The translations under genes and the position numbers were made by a program. From contig JAKVOU010000001.1 in NCBI GenBank assembly GCA_022482625.1, positions 496,001 to 560,000 on the forward strand: a DNA stretch of 64,000 nucleotides, in the 5' to 3' direction. This document shows, in pieces, positions 1 to 8,246 of this stretch. Under the pieces are notes generated by a model that made no database searches, was not told where the DNA came from, and worked only from the letters and a program-made list of their open reading frames with translations. Source of the DNA: Spirochaetia bacterium (GTDB lineage: Bacteria > Spirochaetota > Spirochaetia > Sphaerochaetales > Sphaerochaetaceae). Each line of letters opens with the position of its first letter. Within the stretch, counting starts at the first letter, position 1.

Positions 1-67
1 TGGATTGGAACTTGTCAAGCTCTATAGGAACAAGAAAAAACTCCAGAAGGAGGTACTGCACAAATGA
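1..67 (+). CDS. ABC transporter permease, C-terminal end only (partial)
   Basis: An open frame enters from the left edge and ends at a TGA at 65-67. It encodes a short basic tail (ending LYRNKKKLQKEVLHK) of the kind found at the cytoplasmic end of permeases. The stop overlaps the ATG of the next permease as ATGA, the usual arrangement for the two paired permeases of a nucleoside (BMP-family) ABC transporter. Only about 21 residues are visible, so the call rests mainly on context; PnrD of the treponemal Pnr system would be the expected equivalent. Confidence 0.6.
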   Translation, partial: GLELVKLYRNKKKLQKEVLHK

Positions 68-969
68 ACATATTGCTGCAGATTCCGACCATACTTATGA
101 TCGTAGCTCCTATACTCATCACTGCCATAGGCGGTATGTTTACTGAACGAAGCGGAGTGGTCAACATTGCTTTGGAAGGTCTGATGGGGCTCGGTGCCTG
201 CGCAGCCGCATGCTGCCATTACCTCATGGAAGCTGCCGGCTATGGACGCTATTCACTCGTGCTTGCGCTTCTTCTGGGTGCATTCGTCGGCTGGGCTTTC
301 TCCCTTATCCATGCAGTGGCCTCCATTGACCTGAAGGCAGACCAGACGATCAGCGGCACAGGCATAAACCTGCTTGCTGACGGCCTGACCATCTTCGTAG
401 CACAGATACTGTTCCATGCAGACCGTACAAAAGAATATAAGATCGGCATGTTACCTGACAAAATAGGTATGTATCCTACTGTCTATATTGCAGTTGCCGT
501 CGTCATCATTGCCTGGTTTGTCATGTTCAAGACTCCTTTCGGCATGCATCTGAGAGCCTGTGGCGAGCACCCTGCTGCTGCGGATTCAGTCGGTATAAAT
601 GTACGTCTGATGCGATACAGCGGTGTCATGATATCAGGAGCACTCGCAGGATTGTCCGGCGGTTGTATCGTCCTGACGCAGACCATCCAGTACACTTCAG
701 GTACCATCGGAGGCCGAGGCTTCATTGCCCTTGCAGCCGTATCCTTCGGCAGATGGACACCGCTTGGGGTAACAGGCGCTGCAATCCTGTTCGGCGGCAT
801 GCAGGCTATGGGAGTAATCGCAACGAATATCACCAGTCTCAGGGGCATACCTTCCGAATACTTCAACATACTGCCATACTTCGTGACCCTTGTCGCCTTG
901 ATACTCACCAGCGGAAAGGATTATGCTCCGCAGGCCAACGGCATTCCATATGAAAAAGGAGCATCATGA
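64..969 (+). CDS. Nucleoside ABC transporter permease (PnrE/YufQ-like)
   Basis: Integral membrane permease of about 301 residues with roughly eight hydrophobic segments and the family signature near the N-terminus, TERSGVVNIALEGLM, typical of BPD_transp_2 permeases that work with BmpA/PnrA lipoproteins. It should form the channel for purine nucleosides together with the partial permease just upstream, with which it shares an ATGA overlap. An AGGAGG Shine-Dalgarno lies at 47-52. A phosphorylase and a nucleoside hydrolase follow directly, which supports nucleosides as the substrate. Sugar specificity cannot be excluded from the permease alone. Confidence 0.85.
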   Translation: MNILLQIPTILMIVAPILITAIGGMFTERSGVVNIALEGLMGLGACAAACCHYLMEAAGYGRYSLVLALLLGAFVGWAFSLIHAVASIDLKADQTISGTGINLLADGLTIFVAQILFHADRTKEYKIGMLPDKIGMYPTVYIAVAVVIIAWFVMFKTPFGMHLRACGEHPAAADSVGINVRLMRYSGVMISGALAGLSGGCIVLTQTIQYTSGTIGGRGFIALAAVSFGRWTPLGVTGAAILFGGMQAMGVIATNITSLRGIPSEYFNILPYFVTLVALILTSGKDYAPQANGIPYEKGAS

Positions 970-970
970 T

Positions 971-1696
971 ATGACGCCTCATAATGCTGCTGAAGTCGGA
1001 ATGATTGCAAAGGATGTACTGCTTCCAGGAGATCCTGCAAGAGCTCGTTTCGTAGCTGAAAATTTCCTGGACAATGCATCCCTTGTTTCTGAAATACGTG
1101 GAATCCCATGCTTTACAGGAACTTACAAGGGAAAACGCATGAGCGTCATGGCTTCCGGCATGGGAGGGCCTTCCGTAGGTATCTACTCATGGGAACTGTT
1201 TGCTGCATATAAAGTTGACAACATAGTAAGAATAGGTACCTGCGGAGGCTATCAGCCGTCTCTTGAAGTAGGAGATCTTGTCTTTGCCTTGACGGCTTCT
1301 ACCGATTCTGCATGGGCACATCAATATGGGCTGAAAGGAACCTTCAGCCCTGTCTGCTCTCCTTCCTTGCTTGGTTGCATGCATACGGCTGTTGAAAGAC
1401 TTGGTTACCGTTATACCATGGGCATGGTACTTTCCAGTGACCTGTTCAGCAGTTACAATGCACTTGGTGCCGATTCTTGGAAAGCTTGGGCTGATATGGG
1501 TGCCTTGGCACAGGACATGGAAACCTATGCGCTCTATTGCAATGCCATGAGAGCCGGAAAACATGCTTTTTCCATCCTCACCATGACCGACAACTGTGCG
1601 ACGGGAAAAAGTTTTGCAGACGCTGACCGTATGAAGGGAAATGAAAAGATGATCAAGGTCGCTTTGGAAGGATTGTACCTGAGAGGAAAAGACTGA
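971..1696 (+). CDS. deoD: Purine nucleoside phosphorylase (DeoD type)
   Basis: Cytoplasmic enzyme that splits purine (deoxy)nucleosides with phosphate to free base and (deoxy)ribose-1-phosphate. The 241-residue product has the PNP/UDP family features: LLPGDPARAR near the N-terminus (phosphate site), GMGGPSVGIYSWEL, RIGTCGGYQ, and the base/ribose-site segment QDMETYALY. The ATG at 971 is chosen because an AAGGAG lies about nine bases upstream and because homologues begin with MTPHN-like sequence; the open frame continues upstream to 923 inside the permease gene. It is the middle gene of a transport-phosphorolysis-hydrolysis operon. A second DeoD is encoded at 46418-47131. Confidence 0.9.
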   Translation: MTPHNAAEVGMIAKDVLLPGDPARARFVAENFLDNASLVSEIRGIPCFTGTYKGKRMSVMASGMGGPSVGIYSWELFAAYKVDNIVRIGTCGGYQPSLEVGDLVFALTASTDSAWAHQYGLKGTFSPVCSPSLLGCMHTAVERLGYRYTMGMVLSSDLFSSYNALGADSWKAWADMGALAQDMETYALYCNAMRAGKHAFSILTMTDNCATGKSFADADRMKGNEKMIKVALEGLYLRGKD

Positions 1697-1697
1697 T

Positions 1698-2627
1698 ATG
1701 AAAGAAAGGATACTTATTGACTGTGACACAGGTCAGGATGATGCTGTGGCAATCCTGCTGGCAGCAGGTTCCGACAAACTGCAGATAGAAGGAATCATTG
1801 CCGTCGCCGGCAACGTCAGCCTAGCCCATACCTTGGAAAACAATTTGCATCTGGTAGAAGCAATGGGAAAAGACATTCCTGTTTTTCGTGGAGCGGAAAA
1901 ACCCCTGGTAAGAGAACCGATCAAAGCAGGACATGTCCATGGTACAAATGGTCTGGCCGGCTATACATTTCCTCCTGACTGCAGCCGCCGTTGCAGTGGA
2001 AACGGCATAGCATTCATCATCAAGACCATAATGGAAAATCCTGGACAGATTTCCTTGGTTGCTACCGGTCCATTGACTGATATTGCCTTGGCCTTCAGGG
2101 AAGAGCCACGTCTGGCAGAAAATGTAAAGCAAGTCGTCCTTATGGGAGGATCGATGGGAGAAGGCAACATAACTCCCAGTGCCGAATTCAACATATATGC
2201 AGATCCTGAGGCAGCCCAGATCGTCTTTTCCAGTCATGCAAGAATCTACATGATGGGACTTGACGTCACACTGCAGGTTACCCTGACGGATCAGATATTG
2301 GAACGGTTCAGAAAAGAACAGGAAGCAGATCCTAGGACCATGAGAGGCCTTTTCCTGAAAGGCATGGAAAGTTATACACGGGCCTGCATGGATGTAATCC
2401 ATGATTTCCCATCCATGCATGATCCCTGCTGCATTGCCTATCTGCTTGACAGCTCACTCTTTACCTTTACAAGAAGAAACGTGGTCGTCGAGACAAAAGG
2501 CACCTACACCTATGGTAGGACCGTTGCATTATGGCCGGAAGAAACCGCCGATACATTCATCGGTATCAAAGTCGATGCCTTGAGGTTCTGGGATTTGCTT
2601 TCAGCCTCGCTCAGCAACCTCAGGTAG
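1698..2627 (+). CDS. Nucleoside hydrolase (IunH/Rih family)
   Basis: Hydrolyses the N-glycosidic bond of ribonucleosides to base plus ribose. The N-terminus carries the calcium-binding signature as LIDCDTGQDDAVAIL, where most relatives have DTDPG; the Asp cluster is intact. Further family segments are VAGNVSL, the region VVLMGGSM, and AEFNIYADPEAAQIV with the active-site Asn/Asp. At 309 residues it is of normal length. It starts one base after the phosphorylase stop, so it is co-transcribed and probably co-translated with it. Whether it prefers inosine, uridine or purines cannot be read from the sequence. Confidence 0.9.
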   Translation: MKERILIDCDTGQDDAVAILLAAGSDKLQIEGIIAVAGNVSLAHTLENNLHLVEAMGKDIPVFRGAEKPLVREPIKAGHVHGTNGLAGYTFPPDCSRRCSGNGIAFIIKTIMENPGQISLVATGPLTDIALAFREEPRLAENVKQVVLMGGSMGEGNITPSAEFNIYADPEAAQIVFSSHARIYMMGLDVTLQVTLTDQILERFRKEQEADPRTMRGLFLKGMESYTRACMDVIHDFPSMHDPCCIAYLLDSSLFTFTRRNVVVETKGTYTYGRTVALWPEETADTFIGIKVDALRFWDLLSASLSNLR

Positions 2628-2638
2628 CACAACGGCAC

Positions 2639-3187
2639 CTACAGTTTCTGCCATACGGATTTCAATGTCGACAGCGCCTTTTCATCCTTTGCAAGGTCAT
2701 CTTTTTCCGAAGCATGGAAAGACAGGTCGACCGTTTTTTCCCACCCGATGTAGTCAAAGATACATCCGAACTGCTTGGATATGAGCTCATACTCCATATC
2801 CTCCAAAGACGCCCCGCCGATACTGATGATACCGGCCTTCTTTGCTTGCTTAGGTCCATCAGGCCCACTGATGCAATAAAGTTTGTCCACTGCCAGTTTC
2901 AGTTGGGCCGAGACTCCCCAGAAATAGACGGGAGTTACGTAAAGGATCGTATCCGCTTCCCTTACGCTGTTGATCATTTCGTTGGTATCATCATCAAAGA
3001 CACAATCTCCCCCATTGTCAAAGCACGCCTTGCAATCCTGGCAAGGCCGGAGGTCCATTTCATTGGTATCAAGGACGATTACCGTCGCATCAGTGATATG
3101 TGATTTCACTGTTTCCGTAATTGTCCGTACGGCAGTACTGCAGTTGCCATCCTTGCGGGGACTTCCGTTGAAAATCAAAAGGTTCAT
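2639..3187 (-). CDS. Flavodoxin-like NAD(P)H-dependent FMN reductase
   Basis: A 182-residue cytoplasmic flavoprotein of the NADPH-dependent FMN reductase / iron-sulfur flavoprotein group. The N-terminus NLLIFNGSPRKDGNC is the phosphate-binding loop for FMN. A cysteine-rich segment, CQDCKACFDNGGDC, follows at about residue 50 and resembles the compact motif of iron-sulfur flavoproteins. Next comes TPVYFWGVSAQLK, which contacts the isoalloxazine ring. An AGGGAGA ribosome site precedes the ATG. The gene converges on the nucleoside hydrolase gene with only 11 bases between the two stops. Its physiological electron partner is unknown. Confidence 0.8.
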   Translation of the reverse strand: MNLLIFNGSPRKDGNCSTAVRTITETVKSHITDATVIVLDTNEMDLRPCQDCKACFDNGGDCVFDDDTNEMINSVREADTILYVTPVYFWGVSAQLKLAVDKLYCISGPDGPKQAKKAGIISIGGASLEDMEYELISKQFGCIFDYIGWEKTVDLSFHASEKDDLAKDEKALSTLKSVWQKL

Positions 3188-3311
3188 TTTCTTTTCTCCC
3201 TGATATAGCCAGTATAGGCTTTTTCATCTGATCAGAAAAGAGATAAGACGCCCTCCGATGTATTCAGGAAACAGTCTTGGCTTATGGCCAGGGATACGCT
3301 ACCATCAGGAT

Positions 3312-3986
3312 ATGAAACCTATTGCAACCATACATACTGACTTCAATACAAAATTCGGAATTCCAAGACAGGCAGGGATCATCCGACATGCAGAAGGATG
3401 GATTACATTTCTTGATGGCTACAGGAATCCCCAGGAATTCATCGGACTTGAAGGTTATTCCCATATCTGGCTCATCTGGCAGTTTTCCGAACACCTTTCA
3501 AAAGGCTGGAAACCCATGGTACGTCCTCCAAGGTTAGGAGGTAATACAAAGGTCGGTGTCTTTGCTACCCGCTCCCCTTTCAGGCCGAATCCCTTGGGCC
3601 TTTCCTGCGTCCGGCTTCTCGGCATTGAAAACTCGGCAGCACAAGGTCCCTTGCTGCATGTGCAGGGTGCAGACATGCTTGACGGTACCCCTATCTATGA
3701 CATAAAACCTTATGTCCCGCTCTATGACAGTATACCCGATGCAAAAGGCGGTTTCGTTGACAGCGTCAGCCGTACCTTGCTTACCGTCTCGATACCTTTG
3801 GAAATCCAGGAAAGGATTCCTGAAGAAAAAAAAGAAAACATACTTTCGATCCTTGCCCAGGACCCGCGTCCGTCCTACCAACATGATCCTGAGAGAATCT
3901 ATGGATTTGTATTCTCAGGGTTGGAAATAAAGTTTACCGTGACAGGGAAGCAACTTACCGTGATTTCAGTAGAAAAAAAGAGTTGA
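3312..3986 (+). CDS. trmO: tRNA (N6-threonylcarbamoyladenosine(37)-N6)-methyltransferase TrmO
   Basis: TsaA/YaeB family enzyme that uses S-adenosylmethionine to methylate t6A37 in tRNA-Thr(GGU). Visible signatures are KFGIPRQAG near the N-terminus, the EGYSHIWLIW strand, RSPFRPNPLGLS, and LDGTPIYDIKPYVPLYDS, all characteristic of the family's SAM-binding beta-barrel. The 224-residue length fits. The ATG at 3312 matches the start of homologues (M-x-PIATIHTDF); its Shine-Dalgarno is weak, and an in-frame ATG at 3258 is possible but would add residues with no family match. The gene stands alone between divergent and downstream neighbours. Confidence 0.88.
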   Translation: MKPIATIHTDFNTKFGIPRQAGIIRHAEGWITFLDGYRNPQEFIGLEGYSHIWLIWQFSEHLSKGWKPMVRPPRLGGNTKVGVFATRSPFRPNPLGLSCVRLLGIENSAAQGPLLHVQGADMLDGTPIYDIKPYVPLYDSIPDAKGGFVDSVSRTLLTVSIPLEIQERIPEEKKENILSILAQDPRPSYQHDPERIYGFVFSGLEIKFTVTGKQLTVISVEKKS

Positions 3987-4013
3987 CAGAGGGCAAGCCG
4001 ACAGGAAAATGCC

Positions 4014-4042
4014 TTGTTATGATACCGCTACTCCGTTATACT
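4014..4042 (+). promoter_or_regulatory. Predicted sigma-70 promoter for the YhhQ-type transporter
   Basis: A -35 box TTGTTA at 4014-4019 and a -10 box TATACT at 4037-4042 are separated by 17 bases, and the ATG follows about 28 bases after the expected start. The leader is short. I looked for a preQ1 riboswitch, common before this family, and did not see the conserved elements. Confidence 0.5.
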
Positions 4043-4076
4043 GCCAGAAAACTCAATATTTTTTGGTGGTACAATA

Positions 4077-4742
4077 ATGACACAACACAAAAAAGAATTG
4101 ATTCTTTTCTCACTGTTCATCACATCTATGGTATTGGTCAATACCATAGGGACCAAGATCATTGCCTTGTTTTCAATCAGGGTGTCGGTCGGCATTTTTT
4201 TCATGCCGATCCTCTTCCTCATCACCGACATCGTCGGTGAGGTAAAAGGTAAAGCTGAAGCACTTTTCTTTGTAAAAGTTGCAACAGGAATGCTCCTATT
4301 CCTTTTCTGCATGGTCGCGCTCTGCGTCAAGATTCCCCCGTATTCCGGTTATTCCTACCAGAAGGAATATGCCTTGATATTCGGCTCGACACTCCGCATG
4401 ACCATTGCTTCACTCATCAGCTTCATGATCAGCCAGAACCTTGATGTCGTACTCTTTGACAAAATCGGCGCTGCCTGCGGCGGTAGATACCTGTGGATCA
4501 GGAACAATACTGCAACGATGACAAGTCAGCTCATTGATACGATTGTCTTCGATTTCATTGCCTTCTATCATCTGACACCACAGTTTGATGTACCTTTTCT
4601 CATTTCCCTTATCCTACCGTACTGGATGTTCAAAGTACTTTTTGCTGCCATGGATACGCCATTCTGCTATCTCGGCGTAAGGTGGTTGAAAGGAGAAAAA
4701 CCTTTCAAGGAAAACCAACTTGCCACAGCCGTATCCTGCTGA
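4077..4742 (+). CDS. Queuosine-precursor transporter, YhhQ/VUT family
   Basis: A 221-residue inner-membrane protein with about six hydrophobic segments. It has the family's pattern: KELILFSLFITSMVLVNTIG in the first helix, LITDIVGEVKG after the second, and a NNTATMTSQLIDTIVFDF helix carrying the conserved TSQ/D residues. The family (formerly DUF165) imports queuosine precursors such as preQ0/preQ1 or queuine in several bacteria. The neighbour trmO is also concerned with tRNA modification, which fits but does not prove the role. The C-terminus is normal. Confidence 0.8.
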   Translation: MTQHKKELILFSLFITSMVLVNTIGTKIIALFSIRVSVGIFFMPILFLITDIVGEVKGKAEALFFVKVATGMLLFLFCMVALCVKIPPYSGYSYQKEYALIFGSTLRMTIASLISFMISQNLDVVLFDKIGAACGGRYLWIRNNTATMTSQLIDTIVFDFIAFYHLTPQFDVPFLISLILPYWMFKVLFAAMDTPFCYLGVRWLKGEKPFKENQLATAVSC

Positions 4743-4807
4743 AATTGTTACGGTAAATTTTTCGGAATCTGCTTCCAATCCTAAGATAGAAAAGTTATCA
4801 TGGTGGG

Positions 4808-6145
4808 ATGAAATCAAATATCAGGTTGATGACAAAAGGAGCAGTCGGACGTGAAATTCTGACATTTGCTTTTCCTGTCTTTCTTGCAAATCTTTTCCAA
4901 CAGTTATATCTTACCGTGGATTCATTGGTTATCGGTAATTTTGTCGGAAAAGAAGCACTTGCTGCCATAACTTCCGTAGGGCCGTTGGTTTTCCTTCTGG
5001 TAGGTCTGTTCAATGGTCTTTTCATAGGTGCGGGAGTAGTAATTTCCAAATACTTCGGTTCAGACGATGCTGACGGTGTCAGCAAGTCCATCCACACGAC
5101 AGTAGCTTTGGGCTTTTCCAGCAGTGCCCTTGTTACCATTGTCGGTATAATCGGTTCCCCATACATCCTCAGATGGATGGGGACCCCTGCCGAGGTTTTC
5201 TCACAGGCAAATTCTTATGTAGAGATCTATTTCATAGGCATCAGCTCACTCATACTCTACAACATGGCCACAGGTATACTCCAGGCTCTTGGAGACAGCA
5301 GGCATCCGCTGTATTTTCTCATTGCTTCATCCCTGACCAACATCGTGCTTGACCTGCTGTTCGTAGGTGTCTTGGACTGGGGAATGGACGGAGCAGCCTA
5401 TGCAACCATCATAAGCGAAGCAATTTCCGCAGTCCTTTCCATGGGACTTCTCTTTCTCACAAAGGAACAATACAGGGTACATCTCCGCCAGGTACGATTC
5501 CATGGCAGGCAACTTGGACGCATCCTGCATATCGGTATTCCTTCCGGTATCCAGAACTCCGTAATTTCAATCGCAAATGTCTTCGTGCAGGCCAGCGTCA
5601 ACAGTTTCGGAGCAGCTGCCATGGCTGGCAATGGGGCTTTCCTGCGTATCCAAGGATTTGTTTTTCTGCCGATTACCAGCTTTGCCCTTGCCTTGACTAC
5701 TTTTACGAGCCAGAACATAGGAGCAGGAGAACTAGGAAGAGTAAGGAAAGGTATACGCTTCTCCCTGGCATTCTGCCTGATCATGGCGGAAACCTTCGGA
5801 TTGTTCCTTTTTTTGTTTGCGAAGCCTCTGCTGTTGCTTTTCAGCAGGGATCCTGAAGTACTTGCGATCGGAACCGAAAAGGCTCACATCGCATGTTTTT
5901 TCTTCTGTTGCCTTGCCTTGTCGCATACCATGGCCGGCATCTTCCGTGGAGCCGGCAGAGCTATCATACCCATGCTGGTAATGCTTGTCTGCTGGTGCCT
6001 GATACGGGTAAGCTATATCTTCATCACTTTGAAATACTTCAATGACATACGGGTCGTATTCTGGGCTTATCCCATCACATGGACTCTCAGCTCATTGATA
6101 TTCATCTTCTATTACTTCAAGGTAGACTGGCTCAGGCAACGTTGA
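4808..6145 (+). CDS. MATE family multidrug/sodium efflux transporter
   Basis: A 445-residue membrane protein with twelve predicted helices arranged as two homologous halves. The first half contains EILTFAFPVFLANLFQQLY and NFVGKEALAAIT, and the second LGRILHIGIPSGIQNSV, all typical of the DinF/NorM-like MATE branch. Members export drugs or metabolites in exchange for sodium or protons. The gene begins 65 bases after yhhQ with a GGTGGG sequence just before the ATG and may share its transcript. Substrate cannot be assigned. Transcription probably ends at the hairpin around 6263-6295. Confidence 0.88.
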   Translation: MKSNIRLMTKGAVGREILTFAFPVFLANLFQQLYLTVDSLVIGNFVGKEALAAITSVGPLVFLLVGLFNGLFIGAGVVISKYFGSDDADGVSKSIHTTVALGFSSSALVTIVGIIGSPYILRWMGTPAEVFSQANSYVEIYFIGISSLILYNMATGILQALGDSRHPLYFLIASSLTNIVLDLLFVGVLDWGMDGAAYATIISEAISAVLSMGLLFLTKEQYRVHLRQVRFHGRQLGRILHIGIPSGIQNSVISIANVFVQASVNSFGAAAMAGNGAFLRIQGFVFLPITSFALALTTFTSQNIGAGELGRVRKGIRFSLAFCLIMAETFGLFLFLFAKPLLLLFSRDPEVLAIGTEKAHIACFFFCCLALSHTMAGIFRGAGRAIIPMLVMLVCWCLIRVSYIFITLKYFNDIRVVFWAYPITWTLSSLIFIFYYFKVDWLRQR

Positions 6146-6254
6146 ACGGTTGCTACGAACCATAAAGATTACGAAAAGACTGAACTCATTGTGTCCCTAA
6201 GCCCTACTGGGTAACTATAACAGCAAGATATCCTAGGCTTTCTTACAACACAGA

Positions 6255-6295
6255 CAAAATAATTCGGATCCGCTGTTTTGCACAACGGATCCGAA
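6255..6295 (-). terminator. Rho-independent terminator downstream of tmRNA (possibly bidirectional)
   Basis: Two perfect ten-base arms, TTCGGATCCG at 6263-6272 and CGGATCCGAA at 6286-6295, face each other over a 13-base loop. On the minus strand the stem is followed by TTATTTTG, and the mature tmRNA 3' end lies 16 bases before it. The hairpin is also suitably placed to stop transcripts from the MATE gene on the plus strand. Confidence 0.75.
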
Positions 6296-6310
6296 CTACA
6301 ATCTGTACAA

Positions 6311-6684
6311 TGGAGGTGGGGAGAGTCGAACTCCCGTCCTGACGTGCCACCCGTAGACCTCTACAGGCTTAGTCCCTGCTTGGTTTTGTCGCCAGAACTT
6401 CTGTGCAGGAACAGACATCATCCTAGCCAAGTCAGCTTTTATGTTCCTCTGCAGCACTGACCTCTGCAGAGGTAAGTCCCTATTGTTACAAGCATCCGAA
6501 AGTTAGGAACAGCACTAAGGGAGCCTGTACGTTCAAGCTAGCTTACGCAGCGAGAGCGTATTCTGCATCGTCGAAGTAATCTTCGTCTTTCTTTGCAGTT
6601 ATTGTTTTTTGCTAGTTTATGGAGTTGGCGCTCCGTCTGCAGCCTCCGGCCTGATCTACGCCAGTCGAAACCAAGTACACCCCC
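6311..6684 (-). ncRNA. ssrA: Transfer-messenger RNA (tmRNA, SsrA)
   Basis: Rescues stalled ribosomes and tags the nascent chain for degradation. On the minus strand the 5' end GGGGGTG at 6684-6678 pairs with CACCTCC at the 3' end (one G-U pair) to make the tRNA-like acceptor stem, followed by a discriminator A at 6311; CCA is not encoded. GGTTTCGACTGGCG near the 5' end and the T-arm with GGGAG/CTCCC around TTCGACT are typical. The resume codon GCA is at 6596-6594, after CAATAACT. The frame encodes the tag AKKDEDYFDDAEYALAA and stops at TAA 6545-6543. Length is about 374 bases. Confidence 0.95.
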
Positions 6685-6713
6685 CAAAGAATTGCTTCTT
6701 CAAGGACAAGCAG

Positions 6714-6742
6714 AATATACTACACAACCAGCAAAAAGGCAA
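6714..6742 (-). promoter_or_regulatory. Predicted sigma-70 promoter for ssrA
   Basis: On the minus strand TTGCCT (6742-6737) and TATATT (6719-6714) are 17 bases apart, about 30 bases upstream of the mature tmRNA 5' end. That distance would require a short 5' leader to be trimmed, as RNase P does for tmRNA. Confidence 0.55.
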
Positions 6743-6768
6743 GTGGCAAAAGAAACTGCCTATGACAT

Positions 6769-7356
6769 TCAAGCAGGATAGTCATAATTTGGCGAATCAA
6801 ATGCACTGGCAGCAGAAAGACAAGCAGGAACTTTCCGTATCATCGCATACCTGAAACAGCAGATACCCTTATCTTTTATATTACCGATAAGCTTCAGCCC
6901 GCAAGCTTCCAGCAAATGTATGGAAGGAAGGTTCTCCTGGGCACATTCTGCCTGAACTTCCCAGATTTCCAAATCAGCAAAAAGATGTTCGATCATTACT
7001 GTCAGGACTTCTTTCATCAGTCCCTTACCCCAGTAACACTTGTTCAGGGCATAGCCTACTGCAGCATCCTGTTCGGAAATCAGCTTTACGGTAAGGATTC
7101 CGACACAACGATGTTCCTCCCGTAATTCCAAGGCATAGACTCCTTCCATGCACACATAATTCCGATAGAGCGTTTCCAAGGCAAGCAATCTTTCCTGTAC
7201 CTTTCCCCAAGGAAGATATCTGGCAACCTCAGGATCCTCGGCCCAACTCAGCATTTCCTCCAAATCCCTGGTACTTACGGGCCGCAGATCGAAATGCGGC
7301 GTTTCCAATCGAGGGAACAGGCTTTTCACCTCCAAACCTCCATACAAGACATTCAA
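6769..7356 (-). CDS. GNAT family N-acetyltransferase (RimJ/RimL-like)
   Basis: A 195-residue acetyltransferase that transfers acetyl from acetyl-CoA to an amine. It shows the N-terminal LETPHFDLRPVSTRDLEEML strand-helix of RimJ/L proteins, the AVGYALNKCYWGKGLMKE region that forms the acetyl-CoA pyrophosphate loop, and the C-terminal ENLPSIHLLEACGLKLIG segment. The start ATG overlaps the stop of the sirtuin gene as ATGA, so the two are translationally coupled. The acceptor could be a ribosomal protein, another protein or a small molecule. The C-terminal 20 residues run through low-complexity sequence close to the tmRNA promoter. Confidence 0.8.
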   Translation of the reverse strand: MNVLYGGLEVKSLFPRLETPHFDLRPVSTRDLEEMLSWAEDPEVARYLPWGKVQERLLALETLYRNYVCMEGVYALELREEHRCVGILTVKLISEQDAAVGYALNKCYWGKGLMKEVLTVMIEHLFADLEIWEVQAECAQENLPSIHLLEACGLKLIGNIKDKGICCFRYAMIRKVPACLSAASAFDSPNYDYPA

Positions 7357-8138
7357 TCCTCCAGTTGTTTCTTCGGTGTAAGTTTTTCGGCAAAGGTGTC
7401 AAGTTTGTCAAAGACTTCAACGAGATCGGTAAAACGGAGTGCTGCCACCCGATCATAATATGTCGGTTGGGCATTGACAATCACGATCTTTCCATGGCGG
7501 ACATAAGAGGGAAACGATGCAGCAGGCTGTACGGTCATGGAAGAGCCGAGGATCAGGCAAAGGTCACAGGCAGAGAACATTTCATAGGCACGAGTCAAAA
7601 TTGAACTGTCAAGTGCTTCCCCATATAAGACGATGTCTGGTTTTATGACTCCGCCGCAGGCTTCGCACCTCGGGACCTTTCCTTCCCGTACAATCGGTGC
7701 AACCTGTGCATATGAGTAGTATTTGCCACAGTTGGTACAGGCATGGTGACGGGCACTACCATGGACTTCATAGACTTTCTTTGAACCTGCCCTTGTGTGC
7801 AGCATGTCGATGTTCTGGGTAAATATACCCTGTACATAGCCTTTGTTTTCGAGCTTTGCCAACACTGTATGCACAATGTTCGGCTGATAATCTTCCAGGT
7901 GGTACCATACATCCTTTGCCCATGCATAGAAAATCTCCGGATGAGTATGGAAGAAGGAGATATCAAGTACCTGTTCAACCTGCATTCCATGCCAAGGATC
8001 CGTATAGACACCATGGGCACCTCGAAAATCAGGAATACCGCTCATCGTCGATATTCCTGCACCTGTAAAGACTACAGTAGAATGACTTTTTTCAAGTAAT
8101 TGCTCCAATTGTCCTATATCGGTATCAAAGTCTTTCAA
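7353..8138 (-). CDS. NAD-dependent protein deacylase, sirtuin (Sir2) family
   Basis: Removes acyl groups from lysine using NAD. Visible motifs in order are VVFTGAGISTMSGIPDFRG (NAD-binding and FRG loop), TQNIDMLH, the catalytic His in YEVHGSARHH, the zinc ligands CTNC and CEAC, and ILGSSMTVQPA plus VIVNAQPT of the Rossmann fold. The TTG at 8138-8136 is chosen because AGGAGGG lies six bases upstream; the open frame continues to 8201 but with no ribosome site. The product is about 261 residues, normal for class III/U-like bacterial sirtuins. It overlaps the acetyltransferase gene downstream by four bases. Confidence 0.88.
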   Translation of the reverse strand: MKDFDTDIGQLEQLLEKSHSTVVFTGAGISTMSGIPDFRGAHGVYTDPWHGMQVEQVLDISFFHTHPEIFYAWAKDVWYHLEDYQPNIVHTVLAKLENKGYVQGIFTQNIDMLHTRAGSKKVYEVHGSARHHACTNCGKYYSYAQVAPIVREGKVPRCEACGGVIKPDIVLYGEALDSSILTRAYEMFSACDLCLILGSSMTVQPAASFPSYVRHGKIVIVNAQPTYYDRVAALRFTDLVEVFDKLDTFAEKLTPKKQLED

Positions 8139-8246
8139 AACATGCCCTCCTATGGTCTGCCATAACAAACGGACAGGCCCTCCTGACAATGATAAAATCA
8201 TCTATGTGTGTTTGCAAGTACCTACTCCCATGCAACAGGAAAGATA

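Noticed and set aside
483-908. Long reverse-strand frame of 141 codons inside the nucleoside permease.
   Set aside because: Shadow of a clear membrane protein gene; no start signal and no motif.
3987-4076. preQ1 riboswitch ahead of the YhhQ-type transporter.
   Set aside because: The conserved stem and A-rich tail of preQ1-I or -II classes were not found in the 90-base leader.
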